From Agromyces sp. S2-1-8 (GTDB lineage: Bacteria; Actinomycetota; Actinomycetes; Actinomycetales; Microbacteriaceae), in NCBI RefSeq assembly GCF_021129215.1, contig NZ_JAJOLP010000001.1, positions 1 through 64,000 on the forward strand: DNA of 64,000 bases, written 5' to 3'. Below are positions 1 through 9,009 of the stretch, piece by piece. Position 1 is the first letter of the stretch; every line of letters begins with the position of its first letter. The notes beneath the pieces are model-generated. The model was not told the origin of the DNA. It did no database searches and saw only the letters and a list, made by a program, of their open reading frames with translations. The translations under genes were made by a program, and so were the position numbers.

Positions 1-292
1 CCTCGCGCTGCCGAACCTCTACATCGCGACGACCCGCAAGTCGGCGCTCGACCCGTCGCTGCCCGCGTACGCGCCCGAGTTCGCGCTGCCGCTCGCCGAG
101 GCCCTCGGCCACGCGACGCGCGACGCCGCCGCGTCGATCCGCGAGGAGGACGAACGCGGCCGGCTCGCCGCAGGGCTCGCCGCCGACTTCGCCGTGCTCG
201 ACCTCGACCCGTTCGAGGCCGGCGCGCCCGCGCTGCTCGACGCCCGAGTCATCCGCACCGTCGTCGCCGGCCGCACCGCCTACGAGGCGTAG
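1..292 (+). CDS. Amidohydrolase family 3 (YtcJ-like), C-terminal part
   Basis: Only the last 96 codons are present; the gene enters from the left edge in the frame beginning at base 2 and stops with TAG at 290-292. The visible protein has the usual C-terminal end of YtcJ/amidohydrolase-3 enzymes: a segment like 'LGHATRDAAASI' followed by 'ADFAVLDLDP' and a final short strand ending 'VIRTVVAGRTAY', which closes the composite metal-dependent hydrolase beta-sandwich. The metal ligands lie upstream, outside the window, so substrate cannot be judged. The gene converges on the permease gene and shares a hairpin terminator with it. Family assignment is good; specific activity is unknown. Confidence 0.75.
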   Translation, partial: LALPNLYIATTRKSALDPSLPAYAPEFALPLAEALGHATRDAAASIREEDERGRLAAGLAADFAVLDLDPFEAGAPALLDARVIRTVVAGRTAYEA

Positions 293-302
293 GGCGAACA
301 GA

Positions 303-340
303 ACGAGGCCGCACCCTGGTGTCGCAGGGTGCGGCCTCGT
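303..340. terminator. Bidirectional hairpin terminator
   Basis: A perfect 15-bp stem (303-317 with 326-340) closes an 8-nt loop between two convergent genes. It starts 11 bases after the amidohydrolase stop and lies 38 bases beyond the permease stop on the other strand. There is no clear T-tract, as is common in very GC-rich actinobacteria. Confidence 0.8.
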
Positions 341-377
341 CGTGCGCTCGGAGGAACCGGCTCGAGGGCGAGTCGAG

Positions 378-2015
378 TCAGTCCTCCGCGACCGCGCGCG
401 AGAGCGTCTCGCCGCGGAAGTAGGCCGGGCGCTTCCAGCGCTGCCAGAACATGACGACGACGCCCGACAGCAGGATCACCATGCCGAGCACGAACACGAG
501 GCCGAGGCCGAAGATGTTCGAGCCCGAGCCGTAGGCCGGGTCCATGCTGTCGATGAGCGTCGTGAAGAAGAGCACCGCGAGGATCGTGCCGCCGACGAGC
601 GGGGCGATCAGCCGGAAGAACACGTTGCGCGCACTCGCGAAGAGCGTCCTGCGGAAGAACCACACGCACGCGAACGCCGTGATGCCGTAGTAGAAGCAGA
701 TCATCATGCCGAGCGTCTGGATCGTGTCCCACAGCACCTCGTCGCTGACGAACCGCATGATCGTGTAGAACACCGCCGCGACGATCGCCGCGACCACGGT
801 CGCGTAGCCGGGTGTGAAGAAGCGGGGGCTGACGGTCGCGAACTTCTGCGGCAGTGCGCCGTAGTGGCCCATCGCGAGCAGCGTGCGCGCGGGCGAAACG
901 AAGGTCGACTGCAGTGAGGCCGCCGAGCTCGACAGCACGGCGATCGACATGAAGATCGCGAGCGGTCCGAGGACGGGCCCCGCGAGGTAGAAGAACGCGT
1001 TCTCCTGGATCGCCTCGTTGCCGAGGCCGACGCCCGAGGTGCCGACACCGGCGAACGCGAGCGCGCCCATCGCGACGAACAGATAGATCGCGACGACGAT
1101 CGAGACCGTGAGGGTCGCCGCCTTGCCCGGCGTCGTTCGCGAGCCCTTCGTCTCCTCGTTCATCGTGAGCGTGACGTCCCAGCCCCAGAACACGAACAGC
1201 GAGACCGAGAGGCCCGCGACGACGGCCGAGAACGACCCGACCTCGAACGGGTTGAACCAGCTGAGCTCGACCGGGGTCGCATCGAACGCGGTGCCGTTCG
1301 CGACATGCCAGAACGCGGCGACGCCGAAGGCGATCATCACGAGCAGCTGGAAGCCGACGAGCCAGTACTGCACCTTCTGCGTCGTCTGCATGTCGCGGTA
1401 CGAGATGAGCGTGGCGCCGAGGATGAACACGAGGCAGGTCGCGACGTTGACGAACGGGTTGCCGACGAGGTCGGCGACCGCCGCGGCGTCCCCGCCGAAG
1501 AAGCCGACCACCTGCGAGACCGCGAGGTAGAAGAACTCGACCGCGATGCCCGCGAGGTTCGAGAGCACCACCACCGTTGCGGCGATGAGGCCCCAGCCGC
1601 CCATCCAGCCGAGCCACGGCCCGAAGGCCCGGGTCGCCCAGGTGAACGAGGTGCCCGAGTCGGGCATCGCGCTGTTGAGCTCGCGGTAGCCGAACGCGAC
1701 GAGCAGCATCGGGATGAACCCGAGCAGGAAGATCGCGGGCAGCTGCGTGCCGACCTCCGCGACGGTCGGACCGAGCGCGCCGGTCAGCGTGTACGCCGGG
1801 GCGATGCACGAGATGCCGATGACGATCGCGCCGATGAGGCCCACCGAGCCGGCCGACAGGCCCTTCTTCGTGAGGCCCGGGTCGGTGCCGTCGACCATCG
1901 CGCTCGCGGTCGTGAGCGGCGCGTGCGGTTCGGTATGGTGCTCGTGCGGGTGGGTGCTCGCGTGTGCGGGCGTGGCCGCCTGCGCTGCGCGCTCGTGCTG
2001 TTGGTGTTGCGACAT
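378..2015 (-). CDS. APC-superfamily amino acid/polyamine permease
   Basis: A 545-residue integral membrane protein with about 12 hydrophobic segments. The first segment carries the APC signature 'GISCIAPAYTLTGALGP' (near residues 65-85), followed by 'GYRELNSAMPDSGTSF', the consensus loop of amino-acid/polyamine/organocation transporters. The cytoplasmic N-terminus (about 40 residues) is rich in His, Gln and Ala and is not part of the fold. It is the last gene of the putrescine/GABA operon, 10 bases after the universal stress gene, so uptake of putrescine, GABA or a related amine is the natural inference. Sequence alone cannot separate these substrates. Confidence 0.85.
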   Translation of the reverse strand: MSQHQQHERAAQAATPAHASTHPHEHHTEPHAPLTTASAMVDGTDPGLTKKGLSAGSVGLIGAIVIGISCIAPAYTLTGALGPTVAEVGTQLPAIFLLGFIPMLLVAFGYRELNSAMPDSGTSFTWATRAFGPWLGWMGGWGLIAATVVVLSNLAGIAVEFFYLAVSQVVGFFGGDAAAVADLVGNPFVNVATCLVFILGATLISYRDMQTTQKVQYWLVGFQLLVMIAFGVAAFWHVANGTAFDATPVELSWFNPFEVGSFSAVVAGLSVSLFVFWGWDVTLTMNEETKGSRTTPGKAATLTVSIVVAIYLFVAMGALAFAGVGTSGVGLGNEAIQENAFFYLAGPVLGPLAIFMSIAVLSSSAASLQSTFVSPARTLLAMGHYGALPQKFATVSPRFFTPGYATVVAAIVAAVFYTIMRFVSDEVLWDTIQTLGMMICFYYGITAFACVWFFRRTLFASARNVFFRLIAPLVGGTILAVLFFTTLIDSMDPAYGSGSNIFGLGLVFVLGMVILLSGVVVMFWQRWKRPAYFRGETLSRAVAED

Positions 2016-2025
2016 ACGGGGTCTC

Positions 2026-2901
2026 TCAGTCGGTGGGGCGCGGCACGACGATCATCGGCACCGGCAGTTCGCGGAGCATCTTCGAGCCGGTCGACCCGAG
2101 GAAGAGGCGGCTCGGGGTCGCGAGCCGGCTCGATCCGACGAGCACGATCTCGCCGGCGTGCCACTCGAGCGCGCGCACCGACTCCTCGATGCTCGAGCCC
2201 GTCGCGGTCGAGACGGTCGCGTCGACGCCGGCGGGCAGCGCCCGCTTCGCGGCGAGCAGCACCTCCTCGGCGTGGGCGGTCGACGTGAGGTCGGCGAGCT
2301 CCTCGTCCATGCCCGAGGGCAGGTCGATCGGCACGAGCGACACGAGGCGCAGCGGCGCGTGCGCGGCACGGCCCAGGCGAACGGATGCCTCGAGCACGGC
2401 GCTCGCCCCGGCGCGCAGTCCGATCGCGGCGGTGATGCGGGTGATGCCCTGGGCGGTCGCGACCTCGCGCGAGCCCGAGGGTGCGAGCGCGACGGGCACG
2501 TCGGAGGAGTGCAGCAGGGCGCTCGCGACCGAGCCGATGCGCGAGCGGCCGAGGAGGCCCCCGCGCGCGGCCCCGACGACGATGAGCGCCGCGCCGAACT
2601 CGTGCGCCGCGGCGAGCAGGCCCTCGGCGAACGAGTCCGCGTAGCGGATGTGCAGCGACTGGGCGATGTCGTCGCCGAGCCGCGCACTCGCCTCGGCGAG
2701 CCAGCCCTGCGACCGCTCCTTGACGTGGCGCTCGTAGCCGGGGTCGCGGGGCACGACGCCGCCGCGGGCCTCGATCGGCAGCACCATGACGACCTCGAGG
2801 AACGCCTCGGTCGCCGCGGCGATGCGTGCGCCGAGCGCGAGCGCGTCGGCGCCCGAGTCGTCGGCGGTGTAGCCGACGACGATGCGCAGGGATTCGGTCA
2901 T
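2026..2901 (-). CDS. Tandem-domain universal stress protein
   Basis: 291 residues with two UspA folds in tandem (about 1-145 and 150-291). The first starts 'LRIVVGYTADDSGADAL' and contains 'LIVVGAARGGLLGRSRIGSVA', a G-2x-G-9x-G(S/T)-type ATP-binding loop; the second ends 'LVGSSRLATPSRLFLGSTGSKML' followed by 'PVPMIVVP'. The start at 2901 is preceded by GGAGACC; an in-frame ATG further upstream (2955) would overlap a hairpin and is less likely. It sits between the amine oxidase and permease genes, so it may be co-expressed with polyamine catabolism. UspA proteins bind nucleotides and have no defined enzymatic step here. Confidence 0.85.
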   Translation of the reverse strand: MTESLRIVVGYTADDSGADALALGARIAAATEAFLEVVMVLPIEARGGVVPRDPGYERHVKERSQGWLAEASARLGDDIAQSLHIRYADSFAEGLLAAAHEFGAALIVVGAARGGLLGRSRIGSVASALLHSSDVPVALAPSGSREVATAQGITRITAAIGLRAGASAVLEASVRLGRAAHAPLRLVSLVPIDLPSGMDEELADLTSTAHAEEVLLAAKRALPAGVDATVSTATGSSIEESVRALEWHAGEIVLVGSSRLATPSRLFLGSTGSKMLRELPVPMIVVPRPTD

Positions 2902-2927
2902 GCGGGTCTCCGCTTCAGTGTTGCTGC

Positions 2928-2953
2928 GCTCCGGGGCCTCGCGGCCCCGGAGC
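2928..2953 (-). terminator. Hairpin after putrescine oxidase gene
   Basis: A perfect 11-bp stem (2928-2938 with 2943-2953) with a TCGC loop lies 17 bases downstream of the amine oxidase stop and 26 bases before the stress-protein start. It is either a partial terminator within the operon or an mRNA-stabilising hairpin that tunes expression of the last two genes. Confidence 0.6.
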
Positions 2954-2970
2954 ACGGGACGGCTCGGCGC

Positions 2971-4332
2971 TCAGGCCGCGAGGATCTGCTCGGCGACGAG
3001 GCGGCCCATGCGGATCGCGCCGTCGACGTGCTGGTAGCCCTTGCCGGCCAGGTCGGAGCACGCGAAGTGGATCGGCCCGACGTTCTTGCGGAGGTCGGCG
3101 CCGTAGCGGGCGAGACCGCCCATGTCGAAGCTCGCCGCGTAGGCGCCGCGGGTCCACTCCTCGCTGCCCCAGTCGCTCTCGTAGTAGACGACGGGGTTCA
3201 GGGCCTCTGGGCCGTAGTAGTGCGACAGCGACTCGAGGATCGCGGCCTTGCGCTCGTCGGCGCCGAGCTTGAACACGGCGTCGGCCTCCTCGTCGGAGAC
3301 GAAGCCGACGAGCGTGCCGCGTGGGTCGCCGTGGTTCGTGTTGTCGTACGCCTCGTGGCACAGCTCGTAGGGGCTGAACGCGGTGCCCGACAGGCCCTGC
3401 TCGCGCCAGAACGGGCGGTCGTAGACGGCGTGCACCTTGATGACGAAGCCCATCGAGATGTGCTGGTGCAGCTGGTGCTGGCGACGGGGCAGCGGCGGCT
3501 CGTACGAGATGCGGCTGTAGAGGATCGGCGGCACGGCGAGGATGACGCGCTTCGCGTGCACCTCGAGCGAGTCGGTCACGGCGACGACGCCCTGGTCGGG
3601 GTGCTCGGGGTTCCAGCGCAGCGTGCGCACGGCCTGGTTCAGGCGAACCCGGTCGCCGAGCTTCGCGGCGAGGCCGATCGGCACCTGCTGCAGGCCGCCC
3701 ACGACGCGCTGGTCGAGGATGAAGTCGGCGTCGACGAGGTGCGAGAACGAGCCGGCCGAGGCGGCCATGAGGAGGGCCTGGAGCGCGGAGAACGCGTGCG
3801 CGGGCTTCGTGAGCATCGCACCGGCGATGAACATGCCGATGTTGAGCTTCGCCTCCTCGTCGTCGGTCTGGGTGCCGAGCCACTCGGCGAACGAGACCTC
3901 GTCGAGCTCCTTGGCGCGCGGGTGCGCCCACGGGGCGTCGGGGTCGATCTCGGCGACGAGCTCGTCGAGCTTCTCGATGAGGCCGACGATCTCGCCCTCG
4001 GTCTTCGCCGGCACGGGGAAGATCTCGCCCTCGAAGAGGCGGCGCTCGCCGTCCTCCGCGATGTAGACGTTCTCACCCTCGCGGTAGCGCGAGTAGGTCT
4101 CGAGGCCGAGTTCCTCGATCGTCTCGATCAGGGCGTCCTGGTCGGGCGAGACCCACTGGCCGCCGATCTCGAGCATGGCGCCGTCGATGTCGTCGGTCCA
4201 GAGGCGGCCGCCGATGCGATCGCGGGCCTCGAGCACGACGACCGACTCGCCGGCGTCCTTGAGCCTGTTCGCGGCGGTGAGGCCGGCCGCGCCGGCGCCC
4301 ACGATGACCACGTCGGTATCGATGCGTTCCAT
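2971..4332 (-). CDS. puo: Putrescine oxidase (FAD monoamine-oxidase family)
   Basis: 453 residues. The N-terminus has the FAD dinucleotide-binding fingerprint 'VVIVGAGAAGLTAANRL' (residues 8-24) and 'VLEARDRIGGRLWT', followed by 'IGGQWVSPDQD', typical of flavin monoamine oxidases. The length is near that of the characterised Rhodococcus and Kocuria putrescine oxidases. The expected reaction is oxidative deamination of putrescine to 4-aminobutanal with H2O2 and ammonia in the cytoplasm. The neighbours gabT, gabD and glutamate dehydrogenase fit the following steps. Other primary-amine substrates, such as cadaverine or tyramine, are possible. Confidence 0.82.
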   Translation of the reverse strand: MERIDTDVVIVGAGAAGLTAANRLKDAGESVVVLEARDRIGGRLWTDDIDGAMLEIGGQWVSPDQDALIETIEELGLETYSRYREGENVYIAEDGERRLFEGEIFPVPAKTEGEIVGLIEKLDELVAEIDPDAPWAHPRAKELDEVSFAEWLGTQTDDEEAKLNIGMFIAGAMLTKPAHAFSALQALLMAASAGSFSHLVDADFILDQRVVGGLQQVPIGLAAKLGDRVRLNQAVRTLRWNPEHPDQGVVAVTDSLEVHAKRVILAVPPILYSRISYEPPLPRRQHQLHQHISMGFVIKVHAVYDRPFWREQGLSGTAFSPYELCHEAYDNTNHGDPRGTLVGFVSDEEADAVFKLGADERKAAILESLSHYYGPEALNPVVYYESDWGSEEWTRGAYAASFDMGGLARYGADLRKNVGPIHFACSDLAGKGYQHVDGAIRMGRLVAEQILAA

Positions 4333-4479
4333 GATGCTTCTTTCTTGCTCGCGCGAGACTCGCGCTGTGATCGCTGTTCAGAAGGAGGTGCGGGCACGCA
4401 GGGGCGGAGACGCCCGTTTCCGGGCGCGGCTACGCCCACCTTCCCACACACGTCGCTGAAAAGTGAGGAAAGTACGAAG

Positions 4480-4512
4480 GCGGATGCCGCAGCGCGAGGC
4501 CGCGGCATCCGC
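4480..4512 (-). terminator. Hairpin downstream of gabD
   Basis: An 11-bp perfect stem (4480-4490 with 4502-4512) around an 11-nt loop lies 10 bases after the gabD stop, inside the 189-base gap before putrescine oxidase. Each arm contains the GGATGCC core that recurs throughout this window. It may attenuate the downstream three genes; the rest of the gap shows no other clear signal. Confidence 0.6.
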
Positions 4513-4521
4513 CCGCGTCGC

Positions 4522-5991
4522 TCAGCCCACCGGGATGAGCGTGTACTTCGTGTCGAGGTACTCGTGGATGCCCTCGAGGCCGCCCTCGCGGCCGATGCCC
4601 GACTGCTTGATGCCGCCGAAGGGGGCGGCCGCGTTCGACACGAGGCCCGTGTTGAGGCCCATCATGCCGGTCGCCAGGCGGTCGATCATGCGGTGGCCGC
4701 GTGCGAGGTCCTGCGTGAACACGTAGGAGACGAGGCCGTACTCGGTGTTGTTGGCGAGGTGCACCGCCTCGTCCTCGGTCGAGAACGTGGTGATGCCGAG
4801 CACCGGACCGAAGATCTCCTCGCGCAGCAGTCGCGCGTCGGCCGACACGTCGCCGAGCACGGTGGGCGCGTAGAACGAGCCCGCACCGTCGATGACGGTG
4901 CCGCCGGTGAGGACCTTCGCGCCCTTGCCGACCGCGTCCTGGACGAGCTCGTCGGTCGAGGCGACCGCCTTGTCGTCGATGAGCGGGCCGATGCCCACGC
5001 CGTCCTCGGTGCCGCGGCCGACCTTGAAGGCGGCCACGCGCTCGGCGACGCGCTTCGAGAACTCGGCGGCGACCGACTCGTGCACGATGAAGCGGTTCGC
5101 CGCGGTGCAGGCCTGGCCGATGTTGCGGAACTTCGCGAGCATCGCGCCGTCGACCGCCTTGTCGAGGTCGGCGTCCTCGAAGACGACGAACGGCGCGTTG
5201 CCGCCGAGCTCCATCGAGGTGCGGAGGATGCCCTGGGCGGCCTCCTTCATGAGGCTGCGGCCGACCTCGGTCGACCCCGTGAAGGAGAGCTTGCGCAGGC
5301 GCGGGTCGGCGATGATCGGGCCCGAGACCTTCGACGAGGTCGACGTCGCGATGACGTTGACGACGCCGGCCGGCAGGCCGACCTCTTCGAGCAGTTGCAC
5401 GAACGCGATGGTCGTGAGCGGCGTGAGTGCCGGGGGCTTGATCACGACGGTGCAGCCGGCCGCGAGCGCGGGCGCGATCTTGCGGGTCGCCATCGCGAGC
5501 GGGAAGTTCCACGGCGTGATGAAGAACGACGGTCCGACCGGGCGCTGCGAGACGATCATGCGACCGGTGCCCTCGGGGTTCAGGCCGTAGCGGCCCGAGA
5601 TGCGCACGGCCTCCTCGCTGAACCAGCGGAGGAACTCGCCGCCGTAGGCGACCTCGCCGCGCGCCTCGGCGAGCGGCTTGCCCATCTCGAGCGTCATGAG
5701 GAGCGCGAACTCCTCCTTGCGCTCCTGGAGCAGGTCGAAGGCGCGGCGCAGCAGTTCGCCGCGCTCGCGGGGGGCGGTCGCCGCCCACGCGTCCTGCGCG
5801 GCGACGGCCGCGTCGAGGGCCTTCTTGCCGTCGGCGACCGAGGCGTCGGCGATCTCCTTGATGGTCTCACCGGTGGCCGGGTCGGCGACCGCGAGGGTCT
5901 TGCCGCCCTCGGCCTCGACCCACTGGCCGCCGATGAAGAGCCGGGCCTCGACCTTGTCGAGCACCGAGGCTTCGAGCGTTGCGTTCGTCAT
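4522..5991 (-). CDS. gabD: NAD(P)-dependent succinate-semialdehyde dehydrogenase
   Basis: 489 residues, the usual length for GabD. Features in order: substrate/cofactor region 'FFITPWNFPLAM', 'KPPALTPLT', the glycine loop 'SFTGSTEVG', general-base Glu261 in 'MELGG', catalytic Cys295 in 'NIGQACTAANRF' (34 residues after the Glu, as expected), and the C-terminal 'GGIKQSGIGREGG'. It oxidises succinic semialdehyde to succinate, and may also take 4-aminobutanal from the putrescine oxidase, because no second aldehyde dehydrogenase is present in the operon. The start at 5991 is chosen over an upstream ATG because similarity begins here and GGAAAG lies upstream. It is 47 bases after the glutamate dehydrogenase stop. 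Confidence 0.9.
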   Translation of the reverse strand: MTNATLEASVLDKVEARLFIGGQWVEAEGGKTLAVADPATGETIKEIADASVADGKKALDAAVAAQDAWAATAPRERGELLRRAFDLLQERKEEFALLMTLEMGKPLAEARGEVAYGGEFLRWFSEEAVRISGRYGLNPEGTGRMIVSQRPVGPSFFITPWNFPLAMATRKIAPALAAGCTVVIKPPALTPLTTIAFVQLLEEVGLPAGVVNVIATSTSSKVSGPIIADPRLRKLSFTGSTEVGRSLMKEAAQGILRTSMELGGNAPFVVFEDADLDKAVDGAMLAKFRNIGQACTAANRFIVHESVAAEFSKRVAERVAAFKVGRGTEDGVGIGPLIDDKAVASTDELVQDAVGKGAKVLTGGTVIDGAGSFYAPTVLGDVSADARLLREEIFGPVLGITTFSTEDEAVHLANNTEYGLVSYVFTQDLARGHRMIDRLATGMMGLNTGLVSNAAAPFGGIKQSGIGREGGLEGIHEYLDTKYTLIPVG

Positions 5992-6038
5992 GTGTGTGCT
6001 TTCCGTTCGATGATTGCGTGGCGTGGGCGACGCATCGA

Positions 6039-7340
6039 TCAGGGGTAGAGGCCGCGCAGCTTGTGCGCTTCGGCGACGCGCTCGACCGCGAGGGCGGTGG
6101 CGGCGGTGCGAAGCGACAGGCCCCGCGAGGTCGCGTAGCCGAGCACGTGCTGCCACGCGCTGAGCATCCGCTCCTCCAGTCTGGCCTCGACCTCGTCGAC
6201 GCGCCACCAGTACGCCTGGTTGGCCTGCACCCACTCGAAGTACGAGACGATGACACCGCCCGCGTTCGCGAGGATGTCGGGGACGACGAGGATGCCGCGC
6301 TCACGCATGATGCGGTCGGCCGCCGGGGTGGTGGGGCCGTTGGCGCCCTCGACGATGACCTTCGCCCGGACGTCGGCGGCGTTGTTCTCGTGCAGCACGC
6401 CCTCGACCGCGGCGGGCACGAGCAGGTCGACCTCGAGCTGCAGCAGCACCGAGCCGTCGAGCTCCTCTGCGCCGGCGAAGCCGACGACCGCACCGGTCTC
6501 GCGCACGTGGGCGCTGAGCGCCTCGATGTCGAGGCCGGCCGCGTTGAAGACCGCGCCGTACTGGTCGCTCACGGCCTGCACCTTGACGCCCGCCTCGGCG
6601 AGGAAGCGCGCCGCGTCGGCGCCGACCTTGCCGAAGCCCTGCACGGCGCCGGTCGCCTGCGACGGCGTGATGCCGGCGTGACGGAGGGCGGCGAGCGCGA
6701 TGTGCGTGACACCACGGCTGGTCGCGCTCGCACGCCCCTGGGAACCGCCGAGCGCGATGGGCTTGCCGGTCACGATGCCGGGCACCGTGTAGCCGCTGTT
6801 CACGGAGTAGGTGTCCATGATCCAGGCCATCGTCTGCTCGTCGGTTCCGATGTCGGGCGCGGGGATGTCGCGCTCCGGGCCGATGATCGGCAGGATCTCG
6901 CTCGTGTAGCGACGGGTCACGCGCTCGAGCTCGGCCTTGGAGTGCTCGCGGGGGTCGATCGCGATGCCGCCCTTCGCGCCGCCGTACGGCACGTCGAGCA
7001 GGGCGCACTTCCAGGTCATCCACATGGCGAGCGCGCGCACCTCGTCGATGTCGACGTTCGGCGCGTAGCGCAGGCCGCCCTTGGCGGGGCCGCGGCTGAA
7101 GTTGTGCTGCACGCGGTAGCCCGTGAAGAGCACGGTCTCGCCCGAGTCGCGGCGCAGCGGCACGCTCACCGTGAGCTCGCGACGCGGGGTCGCGAGCATC
7201 TGGTGGGTGCCTTCCGAGAACCCGAGCAGCGCGATGGCCTCGGCCAGCTGCGAGCGCGCGTCGGTGAGGGGCGTCGCGATGGGGGCGGATGCCTCGTGCG
7301 AGACGGGGTGGGCGACGGCGCTGTCGATCAAGGTGCTCAT
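6039..7340 (-). CDS. Glu/Leu/Phe/Val dehydrogenase family, probable glutamate dehydrogenase
   Basis: 433 residues. The substrate-binding region reads 'RGPAKGGLRYAPNVD' and 'PYGGAKGGI', the latter holding the catalytic lysine, followed by 'DIPAPDIGTDEQTMAWIMDTYS' split here only by family consensus and a Rossmann 'GFGKVGADAARFL'. Length and motifs fit hexameric NAD-linked glutamate dehydrogenase. In this operon it can deaminate the glutamate produced by GABA transamination, regenerating 2-oxoglutarate and releasing ammonium. The start overlaps the gabT stop by 4 nt (ATGA), showing translational coupling. Leucine or phenylalanine dehydrogenase activity cannot be excluded, but the context favours glutamate. 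Confidence 0.85.
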   Translation of the reverse strand: MSTLIDSAVAHPVSHEASAPIATPLTDARSQLAEAIALLGFSEGTHQMLATPRRELTVSVPLRRDSGETVLFTGYRVQHNFSRGPAKGGLRYAPNVDIDEVRALAMWMTWKCALLDVPYGGAKGGIAIDPREHSKAELERVTRRYTSEILPIIGPERDIPAPDIGTDEQTMAWIMDTYSVNSGYTVPGIVTGKPIALGGSQGRASATSRGVTHIALAALRHAGITPSQATGAVQGFGKVGADAARFLAEAGVKVQAVSDQYGAVFNAAGLDIEALSAHVRETGAVVGFAGAEELDGSVLLQLEVDLLVPAAVEGVLHENNAADVRAKVIVEGANGPTTPAADRIMRERGILVVPDILANAGGVIVSYFEWVQANQAYWWRVDEVEARLEERMLSAWQHVLGYATSRGLSLRTAATALAVERVAEAHKLRGLYP

Positions 7341-8695
7341 GCCTGCTTGAGCCCCTCGGCCACGACGCCCAGGCCCTCGACGAGCAGCTCGTCGGAGATG
7401 GTGAGCGGCGGCAGGAAGCGGATCACGTTGCCGTAGGTGCCGCACGTGAGCAGGATGACGCCCTGCTCGTGCGCGAACTTCGCGACCTTGTTCGTGAGCG
7501 CGGCGTCGGGGGCGCCGGTGGCGGGGTCGACGAGCTCGATCGCGACCATCGCGCCGCGGCCGCGGACGTCGCCGATGCGCGGGTCGGCCGTGCGCAGCGC
7601 GTTGAGGCGGCCGATGAGCACCGAGCCGATCTCCTTCGCGCGCTCGACGAGGCCGTCCTGCTCGTAGGTCTCGATCGTCGCGAGTGCGGCGGCGCAGGCG
7701 ATGGGCGAGCCGGCGTAGGTGCCACCGAGGCCGCCCGCCATGGCGGAGTCCATGATCTCGGCGCGGCCGGTGACGGCCGAGAGCGGCAGGCCGCCCGCGA
7801 TGCCCTTGGCGGTGACGATGACGTCGGGCACGATGCCCTCGTGCTCGCTCGCGAACCAGGCGCCGGTGCGGGCGAAGCCCGTCTGCACCTCGTCGGCGAT
7901 GAAGACGACGTCGTTCGCCGTCGCCCACTCGACGAGCGCGGGGAGGAACCCGGCGGCGGGCACGATGAAGCCGCCCTCGCCCTGGATGGGCTCGATGATG
8001 ATCGCGGCGAGGTTCTCGGCGCCGATCTGCTTCTCGATCATGGTGATCGCGCGGGCCGCGGCCTCTCGGCCGTCGAGGCCGCCGTCGCGGAAGGGGTAGC
8101 TGAGCGGGGCGCGGTACACCTCGGGGGCGAACGGGCCGAAGCCGTTCTTGTACGGGATGTTCTTCGCGGTGAGCCCCATGGTGAGGTTCGTGCGGCCGTG
8201 GTAGGCGTGGTCGAAGGCGACGACGGCCTGCTTCTTCGTGTAGTGGCGCGCGATCTTGATCGCGTTCTCGACGGCCTCGGCGCCCGAGTTGAAGAGGGCC
8301 GAGCGCTTCTCGTGGTCGCCGGGGGTGAGCTCGTTGAGCTTCTCGGCGACGGCGACGTAGCCCTCGTACGGCGAGACGGTGAAGCAGGTGTGCGTGAAGG
8401 CGCCCAGCTGCGCGCTCACGGCCTCGACGACGCGGGGGGCCGAGTTGCCGACGCCGGTCACGGCGATGCCCGAGCCGAGGTCGATGAGCGAGTTGCCGTC
8501 GGCGTCGACGACGACGCCGCCGCCCGCGGCGACGACCGAGATCGGCAGGGTGTGGCCCACGCCCGCGGCGACGGCCGCGGCCTTGCGGTTCATCAGCTCC
8601 TGCGAGCGGGGTCCGGGGATGGCGGTGACGAGGCGGCGCTCCTGGGTGAGGGCGGGGCCTCCGGTCGTGGTGGCCGGGGTGTCGACGAGGGTCAT
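7337..8695 (-). CDS. gabT: 4-aminobutyrate (GABA) aminotransferase
   Basis: 452 residues, class III PLP aminotransferase. It shows 'FNSGAEAVENAIKIAR' (phosphate-binding cup), 'YHGRTNLTMGLTAK', 'EPIQGEGGF', 'DEVQTGFARTG' and the Schiff-base lysine Lys297 in 'TAKGIAGGLPLSA'. It converts GABA and 2-oxoglutarate to succinic semialdehyde and glutamate. It is the first gene of the operon; the next gene overlaps by 4 nt. A paired GTAC-palindrome element about 80-120 bases upstream is shared with the pucR promoter, suggesting PucR control. Beta-alanine or 5-aminovalerate transamination are possible side activities. Confidence 0.92.
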   Translation of the reverse strand: MTLVDTPATTTGGPALTQERRLVTAIPGPRSQELMNRKAAAVAAGVGHTLPISVVAAGGGVVVDADGNSLIDLGSGIAVTGVGNSAPRVVEAVSAQLGAFTHTCFTVSPYEGYVAVAEKLNELTPGDHEKRSALFNSGAEAVENAIKIARHYTKKQAVVAFDHAYHGRTNLTMGLTAKNIPYKNGFGPFAPEVYRAPLSYPFRDGGLDGREAAARAITMIEKQIGAENLAAIIIEPIQGEGGFIVPAAGFLPALVEWATANDVVFIADEVQTGFARTGAWFASEHEGIVPDVIVTAKGIAGGLPLSAVTGRAEIMDSAMAGGLGGTYAGSPIACAAALATIETYEQDGLVERAKEIGSVLIGRLNALRTADPRIGDVRGRGAMVAIELVDPATGAPDAALTNKVAKFAHEQGVILLTCGTYGNVIRFLPPLTISDELLVEGLGVVAEGLKQA

Positions 8696-8773
8696 GTCTG
8701 CTCCGATGCAAGTGACGACGGTGGCGTGATGCGTCGATGCTAGGTCGAGAGCCGTGGATGCCTCAGGGCCGCG

Positions 8774-8812
8774 GTGTACGGTCAGGGGCACCTTCTTCGC
8801 CACGACGTACAA
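8774..8812 (-). promoter_or_regulatory. Paired GTAC-palindrome element upstream of gabT
   Basis: GTGTAC at 8774-8779 and GTACAA at 8807-8812 have centres 31 bp apart. Between them lie TCAGGG (8782-8787) and TTCGCC (8796-8801). The same parts in the same order, with centres 30 bp apart, occur upstream of pucR (26417-26454). This is probably the binding site of a dimer-of-dimers regulator; PucR itself is the best candidate. Seen directly as a repeat; regulator identity is inferred. Confidence 0.65.
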
Positions 8813-8947
8813 GTGAGCGACCTCACGCAGAGGCATCCGCCTGAATCCGGAATGCAGGAACTTCCGGGCGCCGTGCGGCGCGCCGAGCCCCGACACGCCG
8901 CCGCGCCCCCGAAAGCTCCTGCACACTCGTCCGGGGCCTCGCCGAAC

Positions 8948-8983
8948 GTGCCCTCGCAGCCCGTTGACGGGCGGGGAGGGCAC
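8948..8983 (-). terminator. Hairpin downstream of ABC permease
   Basis: An outer 8-bp stem (8948-8955 with 8976-8983) encloses an inner 5-bp stem (8959-8963 with 8968-8972). It is 27 bases beyond the permease stop. The left flank 'CGAACGTGC' resembles that of the hairpin after kynureninase at 26331, so it may belong to a repeated hairpin family. Confidence 0.6.
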
Positions 8984-9009
8984 TCTCGACTGGGGCGGCG
9001 AACGCCTCG

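Larger units (their letters stand above)
8696..9009. other. Intergenic region between the gab operon and the ABC operon
   Basis: This 314-base stretch carries no supportable gene. The left part is the gabT promoter region (minus strand), containing the paired GTAC element at 8774-8812 and a GGATGCCTCA motif at 8756. The right part holds the hairpin at 8948-8983 downstream of the ABC permease. No tRNA or ORF with coding character was seen. Confidence 0.7.

Noticed and set aside
1714-6048. Very long plus-strand open frame (over 1400 codons) opposite the putrescine operon
   Set aside because: It is antisense to five well-supported genes, is rich in Arg/Ala/Gly/Asp/Glu without domains, and is the expected by-product of GC-rich third codon positions.
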